From Aliivibrio sp. S3MY1 (GTDB lineage: Bacteria; Pseudomonadota; Gammaproteobacteria; Enterobacterales; Vibrionaceae): 64,000 nt of DNA. The notes below the pieces were generated by a model. That model saw only the letters and a program-made list of their open reading frames with translations. It had not been told where the DNA came from and searched no databases. Below, in pieces: positions 1-10,979 of the stretch. Position 1 is the first letter of the stretch; each line of letters starts with the position of its first letter. The stretch is taken from the NCBI RefSeq assembly GCF_028765575.1, contig NZ_JARACO010000016.1:1-64000 (forward strand). The letters are read 5' to 3'. Both the position numbers and the translations under genes were made by a program.

Positions 1-1510
1 AGTTATTAACCCTTTTGTTTTCTTTTTAGTCGACCCGTTTACCGCTGGTTGGTTATTAGTAATAGAGTTTATTTTTACTCTTGCTATGGCATTAAAATGC
101 TACCCTTTGCAACCCGGTGGTTTACTTGCCATCGAAGCCATTGCGATAGGTATGACAAGTGCAGAGCAAGTGAAGCATGAACTGGTTGCTAACATTGAAG
201 TACTACTATTATTAGTATTTATGGTTGCCGGTATTTATTTCATGAAGCAACTGCTTCTGTTTATTTTCACCAAAATATTAATTGGCATAAAATCAAAACC
301 AGCACTTTCTGCTGCTTTCTGTTTTACTGCGGCCTTCTTATCCGCTTTCCTCGACGCATTAACCGTTATTGCCGTTGTTATTAGTGTTGCTGTTGGCTTC
401 TATGCAATTTATCACCGCGTAGCGTCAGGACAAGGTGGCACACCAAGTCATGATCATACCTGTGATTCAAACGTAACTGATGAGCTAACTCGTGATGATC
501 TTGAAAACTACCGTGCTTTCTTACGTAGTCTTCTTATGCATGCTGGTGTAGGTACTGCTCTTGGTGGTGTTATGACAATGGTAGGTGAACCTCAAAACCT
601 GATCATTGCAGATCAAGCTGGTTGGATGTTTGGTGAGTTCATTATTCGTATGTTACCAATCACGGCTCCTGTATTTGTCTGCGGTATGCTAACTTGTGTT
701 GTTGTAGAGAAATTGGGCATCTGTGGTTACGGTGCAAAACTGCCTATTAATGTTCGAAATATTCTTGAAGAGTATGAATCAGAAGAGCGTAAAAACCGTA
801 CTAATATTGATAATGCTAAATTAATTATTCAAGCAGTTATCGCTGTTTGGTTAATTGTCGCTCTTGCACTTCATTTAGCGGCAGTGGGTCTTATCGGCCT
901 ATCGGTTATTATCTTAGCGACTGCATTTACTGGTGTTATCGAAGAGCACTCAATGGGTAAAGCATTTGAAGAAGCGCTACCATTTACTGCTTTATTAGCT
1001 GTATTCTTTGCGGTTGTTGCTGTAATTATCGATCAGCAATTATTCAAACCTATTATTGATGCCGTATTAGCTGTCGAAGATAAAGGCTCACAATTAGCTT
1101 TATTCTATGTTGCAAATGGTTTGCTATCAATGGTGTCTGATAATGTGTTTGTTGGCACGGTTTATATTAATGAAGTTAAAGCTGCATTACTAAATGGCCA
1201 AATAACACGTGAACAGTTTGACTTATTAGCAGTAGCAATCAATACCGGTACAAACTTACCGTCAGTTGCAACACCAAATGGTCAAGCTGCATTCTTATTC
1301 TTACTGACTTCAGCACTTGCTCCATTAATTCAATTATCATATGGTCGTATGGTTTGGATGGCATTACCATATACGATTGTTTTAGCTCTTGTTGGTATGT
1401 TTGGTATTGTGTTCTTCCTTGAACCGATGACAGCCATGTTCTACGATTTAGGTTGGTTAACTCATAGTACAATAGAAAGTGCAACTTCTGCGGTTTCTAG
1501 TGGTCATTAA
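1..1510 (+). CDS. nhaB: Na+/H+ antiporter NhaB (5' end cut by window)
   Basis: This is an inner-membrane sodium/proton antiporter that exports Na+ in exchange for H+ and contributes to pH and salt homeostasis. The frame is open from base 2, upstream of the first internal ATG at 86, and the edge residues ([19 protein letters not shown]) align with NhaB near residue 30. About 30 N-terminal residues therefore lie outside the window. Many hydrophobic helices are visible, with the NhaB-type stretch [19 protein letters not shown] and a conserved [12 protein letters not shown] segment. A hairpin terminator follows, and dsbB lies 74 bp downstream, the nhaB-dsbB neighbourhood also found in enterobacteria. 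Nothing visible contradicts a functional gene. Confidence 0.97.
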   Translation, partial: VINPFVFFLVDPFTAGWLLVIEFIFTLAMALKCYPLQPGGLLAIEAIAIGMTSAEQVKHELVANIEVLLLLVFMVAGIYFMKQLLLFIFTKILIGIKSKPALSAAFCFTAAFLSAFLDALTVIAVVISVAVGFYAIYHRVASGQGGTPSHDHTCDSNVTDELTRDDLENYRAFLRSLLMHAGVGTALGGVMTMVGEPQNLIIADQAGWMFGEFIIRMLPITAPVFVCGMLTCVVVEKLGICGYGAKLPINVRNILEEYESEERKNRTNIDNAKLIIQAVIAVWLIVALALHLAAVGLIGLSVIILATAFTGVIEEHSMGKAFEEALPFTALLAVFFAVVAVIIDQQLFKPIIDAVLAVEDKGSQLALFYVANGLLSMVSDNVFVGTVYINEVKAALLNGQITREQFDLLAVAINTGTNLPSVATPNGQAAFLFLLTSALAPLIQLSYGRMVWMALPYTIVLALVGMFGIVFFLEPMTAMFYDLGWLTHSTIESATSAVSSGH

Positions 1511-1535
1511 TAAGGTATAACCTCTTTTTGATATA

Positions 1536-1569
1536 AAAGGCTCTGTATATACGGAGCCTTTCTTTTTTT
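1536..1569 (+). terminator. Rho-independent terminator after nhaB
   Basis: The stem AAAGGCTC / GAGCCTTT (with a small internal mismatch region) closes over a short loop and is followed by a T-rich run. It lies between nhaB and dsbB, so the two genes are probably transcribed at least partly separately. Confidence 0.75.
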
Positions 1570-1584
1570 ATTAAGGAATAATTA

Positions 1585-2100
1585 ATGCAAGCCCTTAACC
1601 ACTTCTCCCGCATTCGCTTATCTTGGCTGCTATTGCTTCTCTGTATTGCTGCATTTGAAGCGGCAGCACTTACCTTTCAACATGTGATGAAACTACCTCC
1701 TTGTGTCATGTGTATTTATGAACGCGTAGCTATGATGGGAATTGGTGGTGCCGCTATCATTGGTTTACTTAACCCTAATAACCTACTCATTCGTTGGTGT
1801 GGATTTATTGCTTGGGGTATCAGTGCTGCTTGGGGTTTAAAACTCGCTATGCAGCATGTTGATTTTCAATTAAACCCATCACCTTTCGCGACCTGCGACT
1901 TATTTGTTACCTTCCCTTCCTGGGCACCACTCAACAAATGGGCACCGTGGATGTTTGAAGCGTATGGTGACTGCGGTAAAATTGTATGGCAATTCTTAAC
2001 GCTAACTATGCCTCAATGGTTGGTTATTATCTTTGCTGGTAACTTAGTGGCTTTGGCTATTTTTGTTATTGCTCAATTTTTTAATAAGAAATCAGCCTAA
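1585..2100 (+). CDS. dsbB: Disulfide bond formation protein DsbB
   Basis: DsbB is an inner-membrane quinone reductase that re-oxidises periplasmic DsbA and passes the electrons to ubiquinone or menaquinone. The 171 residues contain four hydrophobic helices. The first periplasmic redox pair is C40-V-M-C43. The second pair falls at C104 and C130, the same numbering as the E. coli second pair. An AAGGA ribosome-binding site precedes the ATG. It follows nhaB and ends at a strong bidirectional terminator. The complete menaquinone pathway in this window could supply an anaerobic electron acceptor for this enzyme, which is inference. Confidence 0.97.
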   Translation: MQALNHFSRIRLSWLLLLLCIAAFEAAALTFQHVMKLPPCVMCIYERVAMMGIGGAAIIGLLNPNNLLIRWCGFIAWGISAAWGLKLAMQHVDFQLNPSPFATCDLFVTFPSWAPLNKWAPWMFEAYGDCGKIVWQFLTLTMPQWLVIIFAGNLVALAIFVIAQFFNKKSA

Positions 2101-2119
2101 CAATTTTTTGATTTGACAC

Positions 2120-2151
2120 AAAAAAGCCATCAATCAGTTGATGGCTTTTTT
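2120..2151. terminator. Bidirectional terminator dsbB / UPF0149 gene
   Basis: A nearly perfect palindrome, AAAAAAGCCATCAA / TTGATGGCTTTTTT, has A-run and T-run flanks. It can end both dsbB (plus strand) and the convergent SEC-C protein gene (minus strand). Confidence 0.88.
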
Positions 2152-2183
2152 ATTCTATTTTTCACTAAAAGATAGCTTAGTGT

Positions 2184-2798
2184 TTATTTTCCGCAACACT
2201 TCTTAAATTTCTTACCGCTTTCACACGGGCAAGCATCATTACGGCCCACATCTTTATATGGATTTACCTTTTGCCCTTTATAACCAATTTGGTATTCATC
2301 TGCAGCCATTGCTACTTCTTGTATCATAAAGTCAATTTTAGGTAACATCTGCTCTAGCGTTGGTGGTGTGTCAATTCCAGCTTCCGCCATTTGACTATGC
2401 GTCTCTTGTTCATCAACGGCAAGCATCATAGTCGTCAATAATGCAGACAGCATTCGCATCGTACCATCAGCTACGTTAAGATCAGCCCATAACTCTTCAA
2501 CTGTTGGCCATAACGTCATAAAGCCTTCAGCAAATTCTGCTACATCATCAAGATCATCAAAATTTACAACCTCAGTGACTTCATATTCATGACGCTTAAG
2601 TAATGTGTATTGATGCTCTATTTGCTGAGATACTGGTTTTAGTATTTTTTGTATATTATCAGCACCAACCAAGTCGCTTAACCACACTTCAGGATCTAAT
2701 GGCTTGGTTGCCATATTTGCAGCAAGTACTGCCCCTTCAAGAAAAAGGCCAGAGCAGTTCAAATCAACACCATCTAGTGCAATTAATTGATACTTCAT
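2184..2798 (-). CDS. UPF0149 (YecA/YgfB-like) protein with C-terminal SEC-C zinc motif
   Basis: This 204-residue soluble protein has a helical UPF0149/YecA-type body and ends in a SEC-C metal-binding tail (DACPCESGKKFKKCCGK). In the family that motif binds zinc and occurs in SecA and many YecA-like proteins. The body is acidic and helix-rich, with no signal peptide or membrane segment. The gene is convergent with dsbB, shares its terminator, and appears monocistronic. The cellular role of this family is not firmly established; a chaperone- or ribosome-associated role for SEC-C proteins is knowledge of related proteins, not something seen here. Confidence 0.85.
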   Translation of the reverse strand: MKYQLIALDGVDLNCSGLFLEGAVLAANMATKPLDPEVWLSDLVGADNIQKILKPVSQQIEHQYTLLKRHEYEVTEVVNFDDLDDVAEFAEGFMTLWPTVEELWADLNVADGTMRMLSALLTTMMLAVDEQETHSQMAEAGIDTPPTLEQMLPKIDFMIQEVAMAADEYQIGYKGQKVNPYKDVGRNDACPCESGKKFKKCCGK

Positions 2799-2855
2799 TA
2801 TTTATTCACTTCCGAAATTAAGTTTTCGGCGTAGTATAGCGCAAATAATTATTAG

Positions 2856-3179
2856 AGCCTAAGTGCCATTATTGTTATTTTGGGAATTTTAGCTGTGATT
2901 GCCGCACCAAAGTTTTTAAATTTGCAAGATGATACTCATGAGTCTAGAACTGATGGTGTTTTTTCTGCCTTTACTGCCTTTACTGCCGCAGTGAGTATGT
3001 ATCATTGCGCTTGGGTATTACAAGGAGAACCATCTGCAAGTTCAGGTGTTGGCGTTATTTTTTCTGACGAAACTATTTACCCATCAAATATGGATGATAA
3101 TACCAATAAAGGTTATATCATGCGTTACTCAGTAACAACGGGTGAAACGGTTGTCGAGTTTACAAAATTCCCAAAATAA
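2856..3179 (+). pseudogene. Beheaded MSHA/type IV-like pilin remnant
   Basis: The frame 2862-3179 encodes AIIVILGILAVIAAPKFLNL and then a pilin-like body. That is the hydrophobic N-terminal helix of MshA-type pilins. The prepilin leader, the Gly/Phe processing site and the Glu5 residue that should precede it are absent. A TAG at 2853-2855 closes the frame just upstream, and no ATG or GTG is available (only TTG at 2880, inside the helix). The product would be about 100 residues rather than roughly 160-180, so the middle is probably also deleted. No other pilus genes are nearby. It looks like a decayed solitary pilin gene. Confidence 0.75.
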
Positions 3180-3234
3180 GTGACATAGCTCCCCTTTCCC
3201 CCTACAATCCCACCTCCAATAAAAGAGGTGGGAT

Positions 3235-4182
3235 ATGCAAGTAATACTAGGCCCGATGGAGGGCGTACTCGATCACTTAATGCGTGAGCTATTAACCGAG
3301 ATTAATGACTATGATTTCTGCGTTACTGAGTTTGTCCGCATCGTAGACCAGTTGTTACCTCCACACGTGTTCCACCGTATCAGTCCAGAATTACTCAATG
3401 GCAGTAAAACACAATCTGGTACCCCTATCCGTGTACAGCTATTAGGTCAAGAGCCTAATTGGATGGCAGAAAATGCCGTGCGTGCTATTGAACTCGGCTC
3501 TGATGGTGTTGATCTTAACTTTGGTTGCCCTGCAAAAGCGGTAAACAAAAGTCGTGGCGGAGCAGCGTTATTAAAAGATCCTGAGTTAATTTATCAAATC
3601 GTAAAATCATGTCGTGATGCCGTTCCAAGTGATAAAAAAGTCACAGCCAAGATCCGTCTAGGTTGGGAAAATCCAGAAGAGTGCTTTGCTATTTCAGATG
3701 CGATAAAACAGGCTGGCGCAAGCGAGCTAACCATTCACGCAAGAACTAAAGTTGATGGTTACCGTGCAGAAGAAATAAAGTGGGATTACATTAACCAAGT
3801 TCGTCAAAAAATCGATATTCCCATCATTGCCAATGGTGAGATCTGGAACCATGAAGATGGACAACGTTGTATTGCAGCAACAGGTATTGATTCATTAATG
3901 GTCTGTCGTGGGGCATTCAACATTCCTAACTTAGGTAATGTTGTAAAGCACAATCACGCTAAGATGCCATGGCCTGAAGTGATTGCACTGCTTATTCATT
4001 ATTCGAAGCTGCAAATGGCAGGTGACAAAGGTCAGTATTATTCAAACCGAGTAAAACAATGGCTAGTTTATCTTCGCCAAGAATACACTGAAGCAAAAGA
4101 CATTTTTATGGATATTCGCAGCCATAAAAAATCTGAGCCTATCGTTGCCAGACTTCATCAAGAGCTAGAAAAAGTAAGCTAA
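3235..4182 (+). CDS. dusC: tRNA-dihydrouridine(16) synthase DusC
   Basis: DusC is an FMN enzyme that reduces uridine 16 in the D-loop of tRNAs to dihydrouridine using NADPH. The 315-residue TIM-barrel protein begins [19 protein letters not shown]. The catalytic Cys98 lies in [19 protein letters not shown], the position known for E. coli DusC. The NGEIW and CRGAFNIPN segments form the FMN phosphate-binding end. The start has GAGG upstream (AAAGAGGTGGGATATG). A hairpin at 4206-4235 follows, and the convergent diguanylate cyclase gene shares that hairpin. Confidence 0.96.
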   Translation: MQVILGPMEGVLDHLMRELLTEINDYDFCVTEFVRIVDQLLPPHVFHRISPELLNGSKTQSGTPIRVQLLGQEPNWMAENAVRAIELGSDGVDLNFGCPAKAVNKSRGGAALLKDPELIYQIVKSCRDAVPSDKKVTAKIRLGWENPEECFAISDAIKQAGASELTIHARTKVDGYRAEEIKWDYINQVRQKIDIPIIANGEIWNHEDGQRCIAATGIDSLMVCRGAFNIPNLGNVVKHNHAKMPWPEVIALLIHYSKLQMAGDKGQYYSNRVKQWLVYLRQEYTEAKDIFMDIRSHKKSEPIVARLHQELEKVS

Positions 4183-4205
4183 CTCTATAGTACAGATTAA
4201 GATCT

Positions 4206-4235
4206 CCGAGTTTATGAAAAGTAAACTCGGTTTTT
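4206..4235 (+). terminator. dusC terminator overlapping the end of the cyclase gene
   Basis: The stem CCGAGTTTA / TAAACTCGG has a 7-nt loop and is followed by TTTTT on the plus strand. The last codons and stop of the minus-strand diguanylate cyclase gene (from 4212) lie within the hairpin, so coding and terminator sequence are shared. Confidence 0.82.
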
Positions 4236-5684
4236 ACCTTCTTGTTTTGCTTTATAAAGAAGATCATCTGCTTTTTTAATGACATGCTCAAATGAAAAGT
4301 CTTGTTGAGAATCAATCACTGCAACACCACCAGAAACAGTAAAGCCACCTTTCACAACCTTACCTGATGAGTCTTGGATCGACTTTCTTACTCGTTCACA
4401 CACCCTCTCTAAGCTAGATCTAGATTCTGCATTGATACAAATCACAAACTCTTCGCCACCAAATCGAGACACAATATCACTATCACGAACACTTTTATTC
4501 AATATCTTCGCGACGTATATAATCGCCTCATCGCCCACATCATGACCAAATACATCATTAATTTGTTTAAAGTCATCAATATCATAAAGAGCAAAGCCAA
4601 CAAATTTCTTAACGACACGATCTTGTAGGCTCATTTCAAAACCACGACGATTATATAAACCTGTCATTGGATCTTGTTTTGCTAAATCACGATAATAACG
4701 TTGAGATAAATGTGTTTGATAATAAAACATCGATAAAACGGCAAGAATATAGGTTACAAAAATCAAGGTTAACGATTTAATATCATGAGTCAAAAAAATT
4801 ATAAGCTCTTCTTTTATCGAACTTTTATAATATAGAAAATAGGTAAAATTCGTATCAGTAAGTGCCACTGGCTGCATAAAACGATATTGTTCAAAACGTT
4901 CATATTTATCACTGTCTAATAATTGAATATGCTTTGAAACAGCACTGTTTGAGCGTAATAGTTTTTCAACCGATAAGTCGATTACCAATAGCCCCTTAAA
5001 GAGATCTTTATAATAAATAGGCGTAGAAAAAGTTAACACTTCTAGACCATCAAAAAAGGCATCGGTGTACGGAGGGGTAAAGGTGATATCTTTTTGATTT
5101 TTATTCTTCATACTATTTTTCCAGTATGGTCGAGAATAAATAGTGTCTAATGTTTGCTTGGTTAAATTTTCTGCGATTTGCTTTGGCGATGAAATGATAT
5201 AATCGTATTTAGAGATAAAGTAGATACCATGAAGATACTTTTCATAATCATGAATAAATGAGATAACAGGAGCAAGCGTAACCTTCTTAGAAGCTATATC
5301 ATAGAGTTCTGAGCTTGGATCACACAGCTCTTTTACTCCTGCAAAACTATAATCTAAACGACTTTTAGGCACAGATACATTTTGCTTATCCAGCACCGCG
5401 CTTTGATCAGTACTAGGACGGATAACACAAAGTTCAGCCTGTTCATCTATCTCAAGGTTATGATTATAAAACCCCCCTGAATTTTGCTTATAAAGCTGAG
5501 ATAAATTGTAATCAAGAGAAATCATCACGTTGATAGAGCGCTGTAAAGAATCAATAATACGATCATATTCTCGGTTCACTTGTCGCTGAACAGAACCAAT
5601 ATGATTATCTAAAACAATACTAAGCAGCAACACTAAAAATAGCGTTGGAATAACAAAGATGTATTTTAAATTAGATTTCGGCAT
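4212..5684 (-). CDS. Membrane diguanylate cyclase with periplasmic sensor and GGDEF domain
   Basis: This is predicted to make cyclic di-GMP from two GTP. Residues about 8-27 form an N-terminal membrane anchor, about 28-295 a Cache-like periplasmic sensor, and about 300-322 a second membrane helix. A C-terminal GGDEF domain follows from DPMTGLYNRRGFE. The active-site motif is GGEEF (catalytically competent), preceded five residues earlier by RDSD. This RxxD I-site predicts product feedback inhibition. There is no EAL domain. The gene stands alone, convergent with dusC. The ligand cannot be read from the sequence, but the layout fits a membrane sensor that adjusts motility or biofilm formation. 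Confidence 0.92.
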   Translation of the reverse strand: MPKSNLKYIFVIPTLFLVLLLSIVLDNHIGSVQRQVNREYDRIIDSLQRSINVMISLDYNLSQLYKQNSGGFYNHNLEIDEQAELCVIRPSTDQSAVLDKQNVSVPKSRLDYSFAGVKELCDPSSELYDIASKKVTLAPVISFIHDYEKYLHGIYFISKYDYIISSPKQIAENLTKQTLDTIYSRPYWKNSMKNKNQKDITFTPPYTDAFFDGLEVLTFSTPIYYKDLFKGLLVIDLSVEKLLRSNSAVSKHIQLLDSDKYERFEQYRFMQPVALTDTNFTYFLYYKSSIKEELIIFLTHDIKSLTLIFVTYILAVLSMFYYQTHLSQRYYRDLAKQDPMTGLYNRRGFEMSLQDRVVKKFVGFALYDIDDFKQINDVFGHDVGDEAIIYVAKILNKSVRDSDIVSRFGGEEFVICINAESRSSLERVCERVRKSIQDSSGKVVKGGFTVSGGVAVIDSQQDFSFEHVIKKADDLLYKAKQEGKNRVYFS

Positions 5685-5808
5685 ATATAAATTCTTTAAC
5701 AGAAAATGAACAGACTATAGTACCTATTTTTTTACTGAATATCTCGCAGAAAACACCTTATTTAACATTTACCTGACAATAAGTTACCGTTAGACACATA
5801 ACTAGTGA

Positions 5809-6633
5809 TTATTTAACCACTTGAGAGAGTAAAGATATTCCATTTTTAGTCCACATTTTGGTATTTACCATCTCTTCAATATCTTGAGTTCCATACTGCT
5901 CACCGTCATAAACCACCACAATACTTTCATCGCCTGATTGTAAGAAGTTAGTTTCGCCAAACTCCGTGTATCGTGTCGCTCCAATACTAATAATCGCTTG
6001 TTCTGGATAATTAGCCTCAGATAAATAAATCGCAAGATCTTCAGCGGGGCCTTCATCCTTTTGATTATTCATTCGATCAATCATCCATTCATTTAGTTGC
6101 TCATGGAAGTAGCTGTAATCAATCGCGGCACTATCTTCACCGTATCGATTCATTTCACCATTGCGAATATGAAAACTGGCAATACGATATTTATCTAATT
6201 CACAGCCTTTAGTAAACGAGGTTAGCTCAATGAAATCTTGCGAGATCCCCTTGGTGTTTTCACCCCAGTTTTTCTTTTCACTGATCTTCTTCGCATTGGG
6301 CTTTCTAATTGAACAATCATTGTATGCCGCAAACTTCACTGGGGTTAACGCCACTACTTTGTTGTCTTGATAAGTGATATCAAACACAATCGCAATTTCT
6401 GGTTCAATTTGCAGATTATCAGCATCATTAGGTGGAATAATAGAGTCAGACGACAAAGGATATTGAGATAAGAATCCAGCTTGTCGAGATGGAATGTAAA
6501 ATGGAAAAAGTGCTTTTGGTTGAATGGCATTTTCAACTTTCACATTTAAAAAGTCAGTTGCTTCCCCTGCTTGCTCCAGATGCCCAGCAAAGTTACCTGC
6601 TACACCAAAACCCACTGCATGTTTAAATGTCAT
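5809..6633 (-). CDS. Conserved protein, probably DUF5718 family
   Basis: This soluble 274-residue protein begins MTFKHAVGFGVAGNFAGHLEQAGE. It resembles a conserved Vibrio/marine-gammaproteobacterial family that I recall as DUF5718; no search was possible. The segment EPEIAIVFD, and a later SIGATRYTEFGE, recall the metal-binding EPE motif of the fumarylacetoacetate-hydrolase fold. A hydrolase or isomerase relationship is only a hypothesis. There is no signal peptide or membrane helix. It is transcribed on its own between the cyclase and topB, with ordinary codon use. Confidence 0.7.
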   Translation of the reverse strand: MTFKHAVGFGVAGNFAGHLEQAGEATDFLNVKVENAIQPKALFPFYIPSRQAGFLSQYPLSSDSIIPPNDADNLQIEPEIAIVFDITYQDNKVVALTPVKFAAYNDCSIRKPNAKKISEKKNWGENTKGISQDFIELTSFTKGCELDKYRIASFHIRNGEMNRYGEDSAAIDYSYFHEQLNEWMIDRMNNQKDEGPAEDLAIYLSEANYPEQAIISIGATRYTEFGETNFLQSGDESIVVVYDGEQYGTQDIEEMVNTKMWTKNGISLLSQVVK

Positions 6634-6718
6634 ATTGCCTTCTTAATTATTCTAAAAGTAACGTTAAGAAGGCACCTTAATTTATTCTTTAATTCTGTTC
6701 GATGATGCGGATCTAATT

Positions 6719-8662
6719 TTATGATTTCTTTGCTTTTCTACGACGTTTAAATTGCGGTTTTGTCGGGCTTTTCAACGTTTTTAATGATTCTGGTACCGGA
6801 CCTTGCTGAACCCTTTGCATAAAGTTTAGGACTTTGGTTTCTAATTCAGACATAAAAGGACGATATGCACAGGTTCTTTCTGTCATTCCTTGTAGCTGAA
6901 ACTCCCAATGTGCCGTCATATCTGGGTAAGTCGCTTCATTCGGTAGCGCATTAATTAAGCCTTTACCTGCCTCACTTGCATGAATGTTTTTACCATTTCG
7001 AGTTAATAGTTGACGTTTAAATAAAGTATCTAATATCCCTGCTCGTGTGGCCTCGGTTCCTAATCCATCCGTATCTCTTAGGATCTTTTTCAGCTCTTTA
7101 TCTTCAACAAAGCGTGCAATACCCGTCATGGCTTGTAATAAAGCGGCTTCAGTGAAATATTTTGGCGGCTCTGTCATCTTATGTTTTATTTCACCTTCAC
7201 GACACGTATGTACTTCGCCTTTTTTAAGCGGAGGGACTTTATTGGCCACATCGTCATCACTACCTTGTGCTTGAGTTTTACCCAGTAATACGCGCCAACC
7301 TGCAAACAACATCTGCTTGCCTTTGGCTGCAAATACACCGCCTGCAATGTCAAATACCAATTCTGCTTCGGCATAAACAGCCGCAGGATAAAACTGCATT
7401 AAATACTGACGGGCAATTAAGTGATAAACCTTCTCTTCAAACCCAGAAAGCCCTGCTGAGCCACTTGATTTAGGGGTTGGAATAATTGCATGGTGAGCAT
7501 CAACCTTACTGTCATTCCAAGCGCGTGATTTCAACGTTAAATCGGCATTGCTTACGGCGCTAGATAATTGCTTATCGTTATTACCAATTGCAGCGCATAC
7601 TTGTTCACGCTGCTTATAATGATCTTTGGGTAAGTGACGGCTGTCTGAGCGTGGATAAGTGATTAATTTGTGCTTTTCATACAACGCCTGACATGCATCT
7701 AATACTTGCTGCGCACTTAGATTATAACGTTTTGAAGCATCTATTTGTAATGACGATAACGAATATGGCAAAGGCGCATTTTGCTTGGTTTCTTTATTTT
7801 CAGCTTTAGTGACGGTTGCTGGCTGATTGGCAATTCTCTGAGCCACGTTTTCGACCAATTTCAGACTGAGTACGCGCCCTTCTTCGTCTTGCCATTGCTG
7901 ACACGCTTCGCTTGGCTTCCACTTCGCTCGAATATCAAATGCCTGTCCATCATTCAGCTGAGGATTTTGATAAGGAATTAATGCGTCTAAGGTGAAATAC
8001 GCTTTAGGAACAAAATTAGCAATCTCTTCATCACGACGAGTCACTAAACCTAATACAGGCGTTTGTACACGGCCTACGGATAATACGCCTTGATAACCAC
8101 CACGTTGACCTAATAAGGTATAAGCACGAGTCATGTTCATGCCATACAACCAATCGGCACGAGAGCGCGCTAACGCTGAAATAGAGAGAGGAATAAACTC
8201 TTGGTTGCTTCGCATTGACGTTAATGCACGTTTTACTGCCGGTAAATTTAAATCGCTGATTAATAACCGTTGAGTCGCGGCTTTTTTGGTTTTAGACAGT
8301 TTTAAATAATCCAAAACTTCATCAACTAATAACTGTCCTTCTCTATCAGGATCGCCTGCGTGAACCACTTGAGAAGCGGTTTTCAATAACTTTCGGATCA
8401 CCGTTAATTGTTTGCTCGACGATTTTCTTGGACGAAGTTGCCACTGCTCAGGAACAATCGGTAAATGCTCCATACGCCACGATTTGTATTTATCATCATA
8501 AGCATCAGGCTCAACTTGCTCTAATAGGTGACCTATACACCAAGTTACAATGTCGCCATTGCCACATTCTATATAGCCTTGTTGATTCTTCTGTGGCTTT
8601 GCTAGCCCAGCGGCAATCGCTCGACCTAAACTCGGTTTTTCTGCAATAAATAATCGTGACAT
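6719..8662 (-). CDS. topB: DNA topoisomerase III
   Basis: TopB is a type IA topoisomerase that decatenates replication and recombination intermediates. The 647 residues start MSRLFIAEKPSLGRAIA, matching E. coli TopB. The Toprim acidic triad region is HAGDPDREGQLL, and the catalytic tyrosine lies in LITYPRSDSRHLP. The C-terminus is short and basic (KRRRKAKKS) and lacks the multiple zinc fingers of TopA. The start is fixed by homology, yet no Shine-Dalgarno sequence precedes it: the ATG directly follows the U-run of a strong terminator hairpin (8663-8697). How it is translated is therefore unclear. Confidence 0.96.
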   Translation of the reverse strand: MSRLFIAEKPSLGRAIAAGLAKPQKNQQGYIECGNGDIVTWCIGHLLEQVEPDAYDDKYKSWRMEHLPIVPEQWQLRPRKSSSKQLTVIRKLLKTASQVVHAGDPDREGQLLVDEVLDYLKLSKTKKAATQRLLISDLNLPAVKRALTSMRSNQEFIPLSISALARSRADWLYGMNMTRAYTLLGQRGGYQGVLSVGRVQTPVLGLVTRRDEEIANFVPKAYFTLDALIPYQNPQLNDGQAFDIRAKWKPSEACQQWQDEEGRVLSLKLVENVAQRIANQPATVTKAENKETKQNAPLPYSLSSLQIDASKRYNLSAQQVLDACQALYEKHKLITYPRSDSRHLPKDHYKQREQVCAAIGNNDKQLSSAVSNADLTLKSRAWNDSKVDAHHAIIPTPKSSGSAGLSGFEEKVYHLIARQYLMQFYPAAVYAEAELVFDIAGGVFAAKGKQMLFAGWRVLLGKTQAQGSDDDVANKVPPLKKGEVHTCREGEIKHKMTEPPKYFTEAALLQAMTGIARFVEDKELKKILRDTDGLGTEATRAGILDTLFKRQLLTRNGKNIHASEAGKGLINALPNEATYPDMTAHWEFQLQGMTERTCAYRPFMSELETKVLNFMQRVQQGPVPESLKTLKSPTKPQFKRRRKAKKS

Positions 8663-8697
8663 AAAAAAGTGCTGATGTTGTGAATAACATCAGCACT
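8663..8697 (-). terminator. fadH terminator abutting the topB start codon
   Basis: A perfect 12-bp stem (AGTGCTGATGTT / AACATCAGCACT) with a 6-nt loop is followed on the minus strand by TTTTTT and immediately by the ATG of topB. It should terminate transcripts coming from fadH and leaves no room for a topB leader. Confidence 0.85.
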
Positions 8698-8755
8698 ATA
8701 CCTGTATGAATAGACAGTTATCAAGTTTTGTTGCCTAACTTGTTGGTATTTTAGC

Positions 8756-10774
<2,019 letters not shown>

Positions 10775-10979
10775 TTATAATTATCGTGGTCTGACCAGAG
10801 TAATGATTATAAGCCTCTGCCACAATCAACTTTTTACAATTATGCAACATTCATCAAATCTTTTACTCTTCTATTTTCTTAATAAAACTAATTCTCATTT
10901 AGACTTCTTTCGTCTAGTTACTTTCCCTATTACTTAGAGTAGGATAGTGACAGAGTTTAAACTAATAATAAGGAACAAT

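Noticed and set aside
10947-10979. N-terminal extension of SppA from a GTG start
   Set aside because: The ATG at 10980 has a good AAGGA ribosome-binding site and matches the family; the extension is not supported.
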